A DNA stretch of 46,776 nt from positions 1 through 46,776 of the forward strand of contig CANRHK010000002.1 of assembly GCA_947630395.1 (NCBI GenBank), read 5' to 3'. The notes beneath the pieces were generated by a model, which worked only from the letters and a program-made list of their open reading frames with translations, was not told the origin of the DNA and ran no database searches. Of this stretch, positions 15,002-23,378 are shown piece by piece. The DNA comes from an uncultured Oscillospiraceae bacterium. GTDB taxonomy: Bacteria; Bacillota; Clostridia; Oscillospirales; Oscillospiraceae. The number at the start of each line of letters is the position of its first letter. The stretch's first letter is position 1. The translations under genes and the position numbers were made by a program.

Positions 15002-15438
15002 ATTGGAAACGCGAGGCAATCGAGAAGCTGAAAAACTACGAGGCCCACCGGGAAGCCCTGGTGTGCATCCCCAAGGAGATCAAGCGGCTGGAGCTGGCCT
15101 ATACCGGCATCCGCGGGGCGGCCACCGACGGCACCCCCGTTTCCGGGGGCACCAGCACACGGGAGGACATGATGCTGACCAACATCGTCCACCGGGACGA
15201 GTTGAAGCGGCGGCTGAAAGAGGCCAAGCTGTGGATCTCCCAGGTTGACGGGGCCCTGGGGGTCCTGGACGACGAAGAACGCCGGGTGCTGGACCGGTTC
15301 TACATCCACCGGGCAAAGGGGAACGTGGACCTGCTGTGTGAAGAATTGGGCCTTGAAAAGACCGCCGTCTATGACCGGCGGGAAAAGGCCCTGTGGCACT
15401 TCACCGTCGCCCTTTATGGGGCCACGGAAACCGAGTAA
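14998..15438 (+). CDS. ArpU/sigma-70-like late transcription regulator
   Basis: A 146 aa product in an ATGA overlap. The N-terminal helices (REAIEKLKNYEAHREALVCIPKEIKRLE) and the C-terminal region-4-like helix-turn-helix (DEERRVLDRFYIHRAKGNVDLLCEELGLEKTAVYDRREKALWHFTVALYG) match the DUF1492/ArpU/RinA class that switches on late genes in Firmicute phages. Its place as the last gene of the early operon, just before a terminator and the packaging genes, supports that role. Confidence 0.82.
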   Translation: MNWKREAIEKLKNYEAHREALVCIPKEIKRLELAYTGIRGAATDGTPVSGGTSTREDMMLTNIVHRDELKRRLKEAKLWISQVDGALGVLDDEERRVLDRFYIHRAKGNVDLLCEELGLEKTAVYDRREKALWHFTVALYGATETE

Positions 15439-15514
15439 AAAGAGCGGAAAAAAACCGGGCGATTTTTTGGAAACAAGGTGGTACACTGGTACCGTGTAAA
15501 ATCCTGACAAGCCA

Positions 15515-15549
15515 GGCGGCCACCCCTCGCGGGTGGTCGCCATTCTTTT
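15515..15549 (+). terminator. Terminator between early and late blocks
   Basis: GGCGGCCACCC (15515-15525) pairs with GGGTGGTCGCC (15531-15541) across loop CTCGC, followed by ATTCTTTT. The 226 nt between the regulator and the ParB-like gene hold this hairpin, a GGTACACTGGTACC-like palindrome near 15480-15493 that could bind the late regulator, and no visible gene. Confidence 0.65.
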
Positions 15550-15664
15550 GGAAGGGAGGCTTTTCCGGCCCCGCGTTTCTCCTTTGCGTGGGGCTGTGGT
15601 CCGGGCTGGCGGTGGTCGCCAACATCGGCAGCGGCGGACACATCACGAAAAGGAGCAGCGAAAC

Positions 15665-16204
15665 ATGGACCTGCAGTTAGTGACCATGAAGCTGTCGGAT
15701 ATTCACCCCTATGAGCGAAACCCCCGGCGGAATGACCCGGCGGTGGCCGCTGTGGTGGAGAGCATCCGGCAGTGTTCGTACATCGCCCCCATCGTCGTGG
15801 ATGAAAACGGCGTGATCCTTGCCGGGCACACCCGGTATAGGGCGATGAAGAAGCTGAAGCGGAAAGAGGCCGAGGTCATCGTAAAGGCCGGGCTCACCGA
15901 GGACCAGAAGCGGAAATACCGCCTGCTGGACAACAAGACCGGCGAGCTGGCCGAGTGGGACCTGGATCTCCTGGCCGACGAGCTGGAAGGGCTGGACTTC
16001 GGGGACCTTGACCTGGACTGGGGCCTTGGTACCGACGAGGACGAGGGGGACCAGGGCGAGAAGCCCGGCAACTTCTCCAAGTCCGAGTTTGAGTACACCC
16101 AGCAGTATGGGGTGACCGTTATCCTGGCAAACGAAGCGGAACAGGAAGCCTGCTATAACAAGCTGCGCGGAATGGGCTATGAGTGCCGGGTGGTGACCGT
16201 ATGA
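15665..16204 (+). CDS. ParB-like N-terminal-domain protein
   Basis: A 179 aa product from ATG 15665 (AAAAGGAGCAGCGAAAC). The N-terminal 90 residues are a ParB/sulfiredoxin-fold domain: KLSDIHPYERNPRRND, then VVDENGVILAGHTRYRAMKKL, which holds the phosphate-binding G-x-x-R-x-R-A box. There is no obvious parS-binding helix-turn-helix, and the C-terminus is acidic. Phage ParB-like proteins often sit with DNA-modifying enzymes rather than in partition; here it is coupled by ATGA to the ABC-GNAT gene. A nucleotide-dependent role in DNA modification is my inference. Confidence 0.85.
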   Translation: MDLQLVTMKLSDIHPYERNPRRNDPAVAAVVESIRQCSYIAPIVVDENGVILAGHTRYRAMKKLKRKEAEVIVKAGLTEDQKRKYRLLDNKTGELAEWDLDLLADELEGLDFGDLDLDWGLGTDEDEGDQGEKPGNFSKSEFEYTQQYGVTVILANEAEQEACYNKLRGMGYECRVVTV

Positions 16205-17340
16205 CCAGGATCGAGGTGCACAACCGTGTCAGCGACTTCGACAGCTACCGGGCGGCACGGGTCAAGAGCCTATTCAATGCGGAGAACGGCTGCAACTTCG
16301 ATTTAGAGCTGGACGCCGATCTCTCCGGGAGCTGGAGCATCGGTGTGGTGGTCGGGCCGTCTGGATCGGGCAAGACCTCCATCGGGCGTATCATCTTCGG
16401 GGAGGATAAAATCTACGACTACACGGAGGGCTGGGCCCCCGACAAGCCGGTTATAGATTGCATCGCCCCGGATGGGGACTTCAACGAAGTGACCGGGGCC
16501 CTGGCAAATGTGGGCCTTGGGTCCGTCCCTTCCTGGCTGCGGCCTTTCCGGGTGCTGTCGAACGGGGAGCAGTTCCGTGTGGGCCTGGCCCGCATCATCT
16601 GCGAGAAGCCCCAGGAGATCGTCATTGACGAGTTCACCTCCGTGGTGGACCGGCAGATCGCACGGATAGGGTCCCAGGCATTCCAGAAGGCGTGGCGGCG
16701 GGGAAACCCAGGTGGGAAGGTGGTGTTACTCACACCCCACTACGATATCCTGGACTGGATACAGCCGGATTGGGTCATCGACACCAAGACGAGGACCTTT
16801 GAACGTGGGGTTCCCCGGCAGCGGCCAACGATTGAGCTTGAAATATGGAAGGTCAACCAAAGTTACTGGAAGTATTTTAAGCCGCATTATTATTTAGACC
16901 TCCCCATGCCGGTGGCTGGGGAGTATTTCATTGGAACCGTAGACGGAGAGCTGGCCTGTCACATGGCCGTCGCCCCGCGCTTCGAGGTACAAGGCTACCG
17001 GGGGACCCGCTTGGTGACTATGCCAGAGTGGCAAGGGGCGGGTGTTGGTATGCGGTTCCTAAATTGGGTGGCGGAGTATCACAAACAGGGCAAGGGCCGC
17101 GGAGGCCACAAATACCCCTTGTACTTCCACACCAGCCACCCGCAGATGTGCGCCGCCCTGCGGCGGAGCCCTAAATGGACACAGTGTTCCGCCGTTCTGT
17201 ACGGTGGGAACAAGGCCAAGTCCGCCAGCTCTATATGCGCCTCCCGCACGAAGCGAGGACAACACGGTATCGGGTCCGGCTATGGTGGCCACTTCCGAGC
17301 CGTCCAGGGCTTCAAGTATATCGGGGAGGTGCAGCCATGA
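16201..17340 (+). CDS. ABC-type ATPase fused to GNAT (Mom-like) acyltransferase
   Basis: A 379 aa fusion. Residues 1-220 are an ABC ATPase: Walker A GPSGSGKT (52-59), signature LSNGEQFRVGLAR near 119, Walker B EIVIDEFTS near 140, and H-loop TPHYDIL. There are no membrane segments or transporter partner. Residues about 230-379 are a GNAT domain with motif A RLVTMPEWQGAGVGMRFL and a GYGGHFRAVQGFKYIG tail. The Mu Mom DNA-modification enzyme also has a GNAT fold. The fusion, flanked by ParB-like and formyltransferase-like genes with ATGA overlaps, suggests an ATP-driven DNA base-modifying enzyme; the substrate is unknown. Confidence 0.88.
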   Translation: MTRIEVHNRVSDFDSYRAARVKSLFNAENGCNFDLELDADLSGSWSIGVVVGPSGSGKTSIGRIIFGEDKIYDYTEGWAPDKPVIDCIAPDGDFNEVTGALANVGLGSVPSWLRPFRVLSNGEQFRVGLARIICEKPQEIVIDEFTSVVDRQIARIGSQAFQKAWRRGNPGGKVVLLTPHYDILDWIQPDWVIDTKTRTFERGVPRQRPTIELEIWKVNQSYWKYFKPHYYLDLPMPVAGEYFIGTVDGELACHMAVAPRFEVQGYRGTRLVTMPEWQGAGVGMRFLNWVAEYHKQGKGRGGHKYPLYFHTSHPQMCAALRRSPKWTQCSAVLYGGNKAKSASSICASRTKRGQHGIGSGYGGHFRAVQGFKYIGEVQP

Positions 17341-18077
17341 AGCTGTTTCTATGCGGACAGCGCGCCTTCGGCAAGGAGGTGTGCCGGGCCCTGCTGGCCG
17401 CCGGGCACGATATCGTCGGCGTGGCACCAGCGCCGCCGGGGAAGTACCAGGACAAGTTATACGGCTATGCTGCCGTCAAGGGCCTGCCCCTGGTGACGGA
17501 CTGTAAGAGCCTGGTGTCCAGCTGCATCCCCGACGGCACGGAGCTGATCGTGGCGGCCCACTCCCACTGGCTGATTTCCGGCCAGTGCCTGGCTAAAGCG
17601 AAGCACGGCGGCATAGGTTTTCACCCGTCCCTGCTTCCCCGTCACCGGGGGAAGGATGCGGTCCGCTGGGCTGTCCACATGGGGGACTTCGCCTCCGGTG
17701 GCACCGTCTATCGGCTGACCGACAAGACCGACGGCGGCGACATTCTGCGCCAGGAGCTGGTGTGGATCAAGCCGGGGTGGGACTACCACGACCTGTGGAA
17801 AGCCATCTTCCCCGTCGGCGTCCGGCTGTTGGTGGAGGCCGTGCGGGATATCGAGCGCGGAGCCGCCGTCGGGACCGAGCAGGACGAGAGCTGCGCCACC
17901 TGGGAGCCATCGTGGGATAGGCCCCGGCTGGAGCGGAAGGAGCTGCTGGCCCTGGGCGGCCCCGTGTCCTATTCGGACACAACGCCCACCGTCCCTCCCG
18001 AGTGTGTGGACTGCATCCGGGATTGCCGGTGGTGTACCTACAACATAGCGGACCCGGAGATTTACCACAGGAGGTGA
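17337..18077 (+). CDS. Formyltransferase-like protein with C-terminal cysteine cluster
   Basis: A 246 aa product from ATG 17337 (ATGA overlap). It has a Rossmann-like start (KLFLCGQRAFGKEVCRALLAAGHDIVGV) and the transferase signature FHPSLLPRHRGKDAVRWA with catalytic-type H96, and D132 in TDGGDILRQ. The Asn that normally lies two residues before the His is Gly94, a clear departure from purN/fmt enzymes. The end has CVDCIRDCRWCTYN, a CxxC-x3-CxxC metal-binding pattern. As part of the coupled trio it may transfer a one-carbon unit to a base or cofactor in DNA modification (inference). It is too unlike Fmt to act on initiator tRNA with confidence. Confidence 0.87.
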   Translation: MKLFLCGQRAFGKEVCRALLAAGHDIVGVAPAPPGKYQDKLYGYAAVKGLPLVTDCKSLVSSCIPDGTELIVAAHSHWLISGQCLAKAKHGGIGFHPSLLPRHRGKDAVRWAVHMGDFASGGTVYRLTDKTDGGDILRQELVWIKPGWDYHDLWKAIFPVGVRLLVEAVRDIERGAAVGTEQDESCATWEPSWDRPRLERKELLALGGPVSYSDTTPTVPPECVDCIRDCRWCTYNIADPEIYHRR

Positions 18078-18083
18078 GTGCGT

Positions 18084-18461
18084 ATGGCGAGGCCGCTGAA
18101 GAAGATAGACCAAAAGGCGTTTGAGAAGCTGTGCGGCCTCCAATGCACTCTGGAGGAAATCTGCGGCTATTTCGACGTTACCGACAAAACCCTGCGGAGC
18201 TGGTGCCGACGCACCTATGGCCGGGGTTTTTCCGAGGTTTTTTCACAAAAGCGGGGAAACGGGAAAATATCTCTCCGCCGGTGCCAGTTCCGGCTTGCCG
18301 AGAAGAACGCGAACATGGCAATCTGGCTGGGCAAGCAGTATCTGGACCAGCGGGAGCCGGATGTCCGGGGCGATAAGCCGCCCGCCGGTGAAAATAACCT
18401 CCTGGACGCTATCATGGCCACGGAGGAAGTGAATGCCGATGATTTACCAGAGGTTGAGTAA
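18084..18461 (+). CDS. Terminase small subunit
   Basis: A 125 aa product from ATG 18084 (CAGGAGGTGAGTGCGT). The N-terminal helix-turn-helix (DQKAFEKLCGLQCTLEEICGYFDVTDKTLRSWCRRTYG) recognises DNA, and a C-terminal helical region should mediate oligomerisation. It overlaps the large subunit gene by 29 nt, the normal arrangement. It would select the packaging start site. Confidence 0.88.
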   Translation: MARPLKKIDQKAFEKLCGLQCTLEEICGYFDVTDKTLRSWCRRTYGRGFSEVFSQKRGNGKISLRRCQFRLAEKNANMAIWLGKQYLDQREPDVRGDKPPAGENNLLDAIMATEEVNADDLPEVE

Positions 18462-19686
18462 GCGCCAGAAGCTGGCCATGCTGTGGTGGCAGCAGCCCCG
18501 TTTCCGGGACCGTGACGCCCTGATCTGCGACGGCTCCATCCGCTCGGGCAAAACCGTGTGCATGACCGTGGGCTTCATCCTGTGGAGCATGGCCACCTTC
18601 AACGGCCAGAAGTTCGCCCTATGCGGAAAGACCATCGAAAGCCTGCGGCGGAATGTGATTCTGAACCTTCGGGATTGGGTGCCCCCGGCGCTGACCATCG
18701 TAGAGCGCCGGTCCGAGAATAAGCTGGTGATCTCCGACGGGGCCGGGCGGGAGAATACCTACTTCCTGTTCGGTGGCCGGGACGAGTCCAGCTATATGCT
18801 GATCCAGGGCATCACCCTTGCCGGGGTGCTGCTGGACGAGGTCGCCCTGCAGCCTCAGTCCTTTGTAGAGCAGGCGCTGGCCCGGTGTTCCATCGAGGGC
18901 AGCAAGTTCTGGTTCAACTGTAACCCGGAGGGCCCGGAACACTGGTTTTACAAAAACTGGATAGAGGGCAACAAGCCCAGGGAGAAGAACGGCCTGCACC
19001 TACACTTCACGATGGACGACAACCCGGCGCTCCCGGAGGCCATCAAGACCCGCTATGAGGGGATGTATTCCGGCGTGTTCTATGACCGGTATATTCGGGG
19101 CCTGTGGGTGGTGGCCGAGGGCTTGATCTACACCATGTTCAACAAGGATTTCCACGTGGTGCCCCCGGAGCCCGGCCCCTTCGACAAATTTTATATGTCC
19201 TGCGACTACGGCACCATCAACCCGACCAGCGTCGGGCTGTGGGGCCGCCTCCGGGACGGCCACGGGGGCGAGAAGTGGTACCGCCTCCGGGAGTACTACT
19301 ACGACAGCCGCAAGGAGGGCCGCCAGCGCACCGACGAGGAACACTACACCGAGCTGGAGAAGCTGGCCGGGGATCTCCGTATTTCCTCGGTCATCGTGGA
19401 CCCGTCGGCGGCCAGCTTTATCGAGGTGATCCGCCGCCACGGGCGGTTCCGTGTGGACAAGGCGAATAACTCCGTGATTGACGGCATCCGCAACGTGGCC
19501 ACCATGCTCCAGTGCGGGCAAATGTTCATCTGCTCTAACTGCGTGGACTGTATCCGGGAATTTGGGCTCTACCGCTGGGACGAAAAGGCCCCCATGGACC
19601 GGCCCATCAAGGAGAACGACCACGCCATGGACGACACCCGCTACTTCGCCGCGAAGGTCTGCGCCCCGAACCTGTTCAGTTTTTGA
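18433..19686 (+). CDS. Terminase large subunit (PBSX/XtmB type)
   Basis: A 417 aa packaging motor. The ATPase half has Walker A-like DGSIRSGKTVCM near residue 35 and Walker B VLLDEVAL. The nuclease half has the first acid in SCDYGTINPTSVGLWG, IVDPSAASF, and a final acid in the NDHAMDDTRYF motif. All expected motifs are present and length is normal. It cuts concatemeric DNA and pumps it into the prohead with the portal. Confidence 0.95.
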   Translation: MPMIYQRLSKRQKLAMLWWQQPRFRDRDALICDGSIRSGKTVCMTVGFILWSMATFNGQKFALCGKTIESLRRNVILNLRDWVPPALTIVERRSENKLVISDGAGRENTYFLFGGRDESSYMLIQGITLAGVLLDEVALQPQSFVEQALARCSIEGSKFWFNCNPEGPEHWFYKNWIEGNKPREKNGLHLHFTMDDNPALPEAIKTRYEGMYSGVFYDRYIRGLWVVAEGLIYTMFNKDFHVVPPEPGPFDKFYMSCDYGTINPTSVGLWGRLRDGHGGEKWYRLREYYYDSRKEGRQRTDEEHYTELEKLAGDLRISSVIVDPSAASFIEVIRRHGRFRVDKANNSVIDGIRNVATMLQCGQMFICSNCVDCIREFGLYRWDEKAPMDRPIKENDHAMDDTRYFAAKVCAPNLFSF

Positions 19687-19700
19687 TGGAGGCTCCAAAC

Positions 19701-20057
19701 ATGACGGTTAGTATTTTGGGGACGGACTATTCCGTCACCGTCAAAAAGTACAGTGAGGACGGCGAGTTCGAGCGCCTGGAGTGCGGCGGCTATTGCAGCG
19801 GCAGCACGAAGCGGATTGTCCTCTGCGATATGTCCACCTATCCGGGCTGGGAGCACGAGGAAGCCGACGTGCTTGAAATCGTGCATAAGCGGATGCTTCG
19901 CCATGAAATCACTCACGCATTTTTGGAAGAAAGCGGCCTCTCCGACAACAGCGGCGAGGTGAGCGGTGCGTGGGCCCGGAACGAGGAAATGGTGGACTGG
20001 ATAGCCATCCAAGGGCCGAAAATATACGCCGCCTGGCAGCGGGCGGGGTGCCTGTGA
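19701..20057 (+). CDS. Zincin-like metallopeptidase domain protein
   Basis: A 118 aa product; ATG 19701 fits the GGAGG eight bases upstream better than the TTG/ATG at 19683/19686. HEITHAFLEESG gives an HExxH zinc site, and NEEMVDWIAIQG could supply the third, acidic ligand. Compact proteins of this shape are common between terminase and portal in Firmicute phages. The substrate is unknown. Confidence 0.75.
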   Translation: MTVSILGTDYSVTVKKYSEDGEFERLECGGYCSGSTKRIVLCDMSTYPGWEHEEADVLEIVHKRMLRHEITHAFLEESGLSDNSGEVSGAWARNEEMVDWIAIQGPKIYAAWQRAGCL

Positions 20058-20068
20058 GGTGAAAACCG

Positions 20069-21610
20069 ATGGTTACGCTGAATTTAAGAGACGACTGCGC
20101 TTTCCGCACGGCCACCAATTTCCGCCGGGGCATGACGGACAAGCGGTTCCTGGAGCTGGAGATCACCGCCTGGCTGCGCTCCCCGGAGCGCAAGCGCCAG
20201 CTTGACGGGGAGCTGTACTACGATGGGGACCAGGCCGTCCTCCGCCGGGAGCGCATCACCCTGGACGACGACGGGAATATCAAGGTGCTGCACCACCTCC
20301 CCAACAACCGGCTCGTGGATAACCAATACTCCAAGATGGTGGACCAAAAGACCAACTATTCCTTTGGCCGCCCGTTTTCCTTCGATACGGAGGACAAAGC
20401 CTACGCCGATATCCTGGGGTCCATGCTGGGGGCCCGCTTCCGCCGGTTGATAAAGGCGGTGGGAGAGGGGGCGTGGATCGGCGGCAAGTCGTGGCTCTAC
20501 CCCTACTATGAGGGGGGCGAGTTGGCTTTCCGGCGGCTCCCGGCGGACGAAGTTCTCCCGTTTTGGGCGGATGCCGACCACACGATCCTGGACGCTGCGG
20601 TCCACGTCTATGTGGTCCAGGAGTACGACGAGAGCGAACAGGCCAAGGACGTGGTCAAGGTGGAAGTCATGCACGGCGGCGGGGTGGACTGCTTCATCCG
20701 CCGGGACGATGGCTCCCTGGAGCCGGACAACGACGCCACCTATGGGGACTATATCCGGGAAACGGACCCCGAGACGGGGGCCGTCCGGGGCTACAACTGG
20801 GAGCGGATTCCCCTGGTGTGCTTCAAGTCCTCCCACCACGAAATTCCCCTGCTCTGCCGGGTCAAGTGCCTGCAGGATGCCTACAACGATCTGCTCTCCA
20901 CCTTCGCCAATCAGATGGAGGAAGATGTCCACAGCACCATCCTCGTCATCAAAAACTACGACGGGGAGGACCTGGGGCGGTTCCGCCGGAACCTCGCCAC
21001 CTACGGGGCCATCAAGGTCCGGTCCTACGAGGGCTCCGACGGCGGCGTGGAAACGCTGAACATCGAGGTCAACGGCGAGAATTACAAGACCCTGCTCTCC
21101 TTGCTGAAGGACGCCATCATCGAGAACGCCCGGGGCTATGACGCCAAGGACGACCGCATGGGCGGGAACCCGAACCAGATGAACATCCAGAGTATGTATT
21201 CCGATATCGACCTGGACGCCAACGGCATCGAGACGGAGTTCCAGGCCAGCATGGAAGAGCTTTTCTGGTTCATCAACGCCCACCTCGCCAACACCGGCAA
21301 GGGGAGCTTCGACGGCGTAGAGGTCAAGGTCATTTTTGACCGGGACGTGCTGATCAATGAAACCGAGACAATCGCCAACTGCAAGGCGTCTGTCGGTATC
21401 CTCTCCAATGAAACCATCGTGAAAAATCACCCGTGGGTGTCCGACCCCGAGCAGGAGCTGGAGCGTATCAAGAAGGAGCAGGAGGAAGCCGCCGCCGACC
21501 CCTACCGGGCGGCCTTTGAGCAGACCAAGGGCGGCTCCGGCGCTGGCGGCGACCAGGGCCAGCAGAAAACGCCCCCGGTAAAGGGTGGGGACGATGGCGA
21601 GACAGACTAA
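20069..21610 (+). CDS. Portal protein (SPP1 gp6-like)
   Basis: A 513 aa portal. The segment NNRLVDNQYSKMVDQKTNYSFGRPFSF and the later YNDLLSTFANQMEEDVHSTILVIKNY are typical of the SPP1 gp6/DUF1073-like portal clan. The C-terminal 50 residues are low-complexity (EQEEAAADPYRAAFEQTKGGSGAGGDQ). Position after the terminase and before the gp7-like protein is standard. It forms the dodecameric vertex ring for DNA entry and exit. Confidence 0.94.
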   Translation: MVTLNLRDDCAFRTATNFRRGMTDKRFLELEITAWLRSPERKRQLDGELYYDGDQAVLRRERITLDDDGNIKVLHHLPNNRLVDNQYSKMVDQKTNYSFGRPFSFDTEDKAYADILGSMLGARFRRLIKAVGEGAWIGGKSWLYPYYEGGELAFRRLPADEVLPFWADADHTILDAAVHVYVVQEYDESEQAKDVVKVEVMHGGGVDCFIRRDDGSLEPDNDATYGDYIRETDPETGAVRGYNWERIPLVCFKSSHHEIPLLCRVKCLQDAYNDLLSTFANQMEEDVHSTILVIKNYDGEDLGRFRRNLATYGAIKVRSYEGSDGGVETLNIEVNGENYKTLLSLLKDAIIENARGYDAKDDRMGGNPNQMNIQSMYSDIDLDANGIETEFQASMEELFWFINAHLANTGKGSFDGVEVKVIFDRDVLINETETIANCKASVGILSNETIVKNHPWVSDPEQELERIKKEQEEAAADPYRAAFEQTKGGSGAGGDQGQQKTPPVKGGDDGETD

Positions 21611-23378
21611 CGGTGCATATTGGGCCCAGCGCATGAAGAACATGGAGGACGCCCTAAAAGACCAGGCGTATTCCTATGTGGAAAACATGGAGGCCCAATT
21701 CGCCGCCGCCCAAGCGGAGATCGAGAAGCAGCTCGCCGCCTGGTATCAGCGCCTGGCGGATAACAACGAGATTTCCCTGGCCGAAGCCAAGCGGCTGCTG
21801 GGGAAGGACGAGCTGGCGGAGTTCCACTGGACCGTCCAGGAGTATATCAAATATGGCCAGCAGAACGCCCTTGACGGGGCGTGGATGAAGCAGCTGGAGA
21901 ACGCCAGCGCCAAGGTGCATATCTCCCGGCTGGACGCCCTCAAGCTCCAACTCCAGCAGCAGGCCGAGCTCCTATACGCGAATCAGCTTGACTTCGTAGA
22001 CCAGGCCGCCCGGCAGATCTACGAGGGCAGCTACTACCACACCGCCTTTGAGGTCCAGCGGGGCCTCGGGGTGGGGTGGTCCATGCAGGCCATCAACGAG
22101 GCCACCATCGCCAAGGTGCTGTCCCGGCCTTGGACGACGGACAATCAGACCTTCCGGGACCGCTGCTGGACCAATAAGCAGAGCCTGGTCAACAGCGTGA
22201 ATACCCAGCTCACCCAAATGATTGTCCGGGGTGACTCCCCGGACAAGGCCATAGCCGCCATATCTAAGCAGTTCGGGGTGTCCAGGGCCAAGGCCGGGCG
22301 GCTGATCATGACCGAGAGCGCCTACTTCTCCAGCGCAGCGCAGAAGGACTGCTTCAACGCCCTGGGCGTGGAGAAGTACAAGGTCGTGGCCTCCTTCGAC
22401 AAATACACCTGTGACCTTTGCGGGGCCATGGATGGCCAGGTGTTCAAAATGTCCGACTACCAGGTGGGCGTCACGGCCCCGCCCTTCCACCCCTGGTGCC
22501 GGTGCTGCACCTGCCCCTACTTCGAGGACCAGGCCAACATCGGGGAGCGGTGGACCCGCAACCCGGACGGCTCCACCACGAAGATCCCGCCGGACACCTC
22601 CTTTGCGGAGTGGAAAAAGCAGTTTGTCCAGGCCACGGGGAAAGGTTTGACACCGCCCGCCGCCGGTGGTACAATACCAGCATCCAAGAAGGCCGCCTCC
22701 TCCAAGACCGCCGACCAGCAGCATTTTGCCAAGGCGGTGAAGGGGATGCCGGGCATGACCCAGGCATACAGCGACGCCCTGGAGAACCGCTTCGCATCCG
22801 GCACCCAGGCAGGCCAGCGGGCTTTTGCAAAGTTCGTCCCCGTCGGCTCCGTGGCCGATGGAGCGGCCAAGGGCACCGCCTTTTTCAGTTCCCGGACGCA
22901 GAAGGTCACAATGAATTTTGCCGACGACCTGGCCAACGTCCGCGGCCCCGGCACGACGTTCTTCCACGAACACGGGCACTACATCGACTTCGTGTCCAGC
23001 TCCGGGGGCGGGTGGACTTCGCTCAGCACCCCGGACTTCGGCACAGCCCTGCACAGCGACTTCGACGCCTACGTTAAAGCGGTGATGGGGAAGCATAGCC
23101 TCACCAAGCGGACCGACGCATACTCCCTGATCTCCACCGAGGTGATGGGGAACAAGTACAACGCCGTGTCCGACCTTATGGGCGGCCTATCCGGGAACCG
23201 GGCCCGCGGGAATTGGGGCCACAAGCGCAGCTACTGGAGCACCAAGGGGGCCTTGGAGCAGGAGGCATTCGCCCACATGTACGAGGCCCAATTTAGCGCA
23301 GATAAATATGCACTCATGCAAAAATACTTCCCGTCCGCGCTGGCCGAGTTTGAAAAGCTCTTGAAAGGGGTGATTTGA
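21594..23378 (+). CDS. SPP1 gp7-like minor head protein fused to a zinc metallopeptidase
   Basis: A 594 aa product overlapping the portal end. Residues about 1-330 are the phage head morphogenesis domain, ending in the cysteine/histidine motif CDLCGAMDGQVF...PPFHPWCRCCTCPYF. A linker (PPAAGGTIPASKKAASSK) leads to a C-terminal domain with TTFFHEHGHYIDF (HExxH) and EAFAHMYEAQF as a possible third ligand. The standard gp7 protein stops after the CxC motif, so this version carries an added peptidase. It may mature head proteins or ride into the host with DNA; both are inference. Confidence 0.9.
   Translation: MARQTNGAYWAQRMKNMEDALKDQAYSYVENMEAQFAAAQAEIEKQLAAWYQRLADNNEISLAEAKRLLGKDELAEFHWTVQEYIKYGQQNALDGAWMKQLENASAKVHISRLDALKLQLQQQAELLYANQLDFVDQAARQIYEGSYYHTAFEVQRGLGVGWSMQAINEATIAKVLSRPWTTDNQTFRDRCWTNKQSLVNSVNTQLTQMIVRGDSPDKAIAAISKQFGVSRAKAGRLIMTESAYFSSAAQKDCFNALGVEKYKVVASFDKYTCDLCGAMDGQVFKMSDYQVGVTAPPFHPWCRCCTCPYFEDQANIGERWTRNPDGSTTKIPPDTSFAEWKKQFVQATGKGLTPPAAGGTIPASKKAASSKTADQQHFAKAVKGMPGMTQAYSDALENRFASGTQAGQRAFAKFVPVGSVADGAAKGTAFFSSRTQKVTMNFADDLANVRGPGTTFFHEHGHYIDFVSSSGGGWTSLSTPDFGTALHSDFDAYVKAVMGKHSLTKRTDAYSLISTEVMGNKYNAVSDLMGGLSGNRARGNWGHKRSYWSTKGALEQEAFAHMYEAQFSADKYALMQKYFPSALAEFEKLLKGVI

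Noticed and set aside
15665-16204. Plasmid-type partition ParB
   Set aside because: No ParA, no parS-like sites and no DNA-binding helix-turn-helix; context is terminase and modifying enzymes.
16201-17340. ABC transporter ATPase for the sugar permeases
   Set aside because: It is in the phage late block, fused to GNAT, and about 23 kb from the permeases; the transporter class usually shares a distant ATPase.
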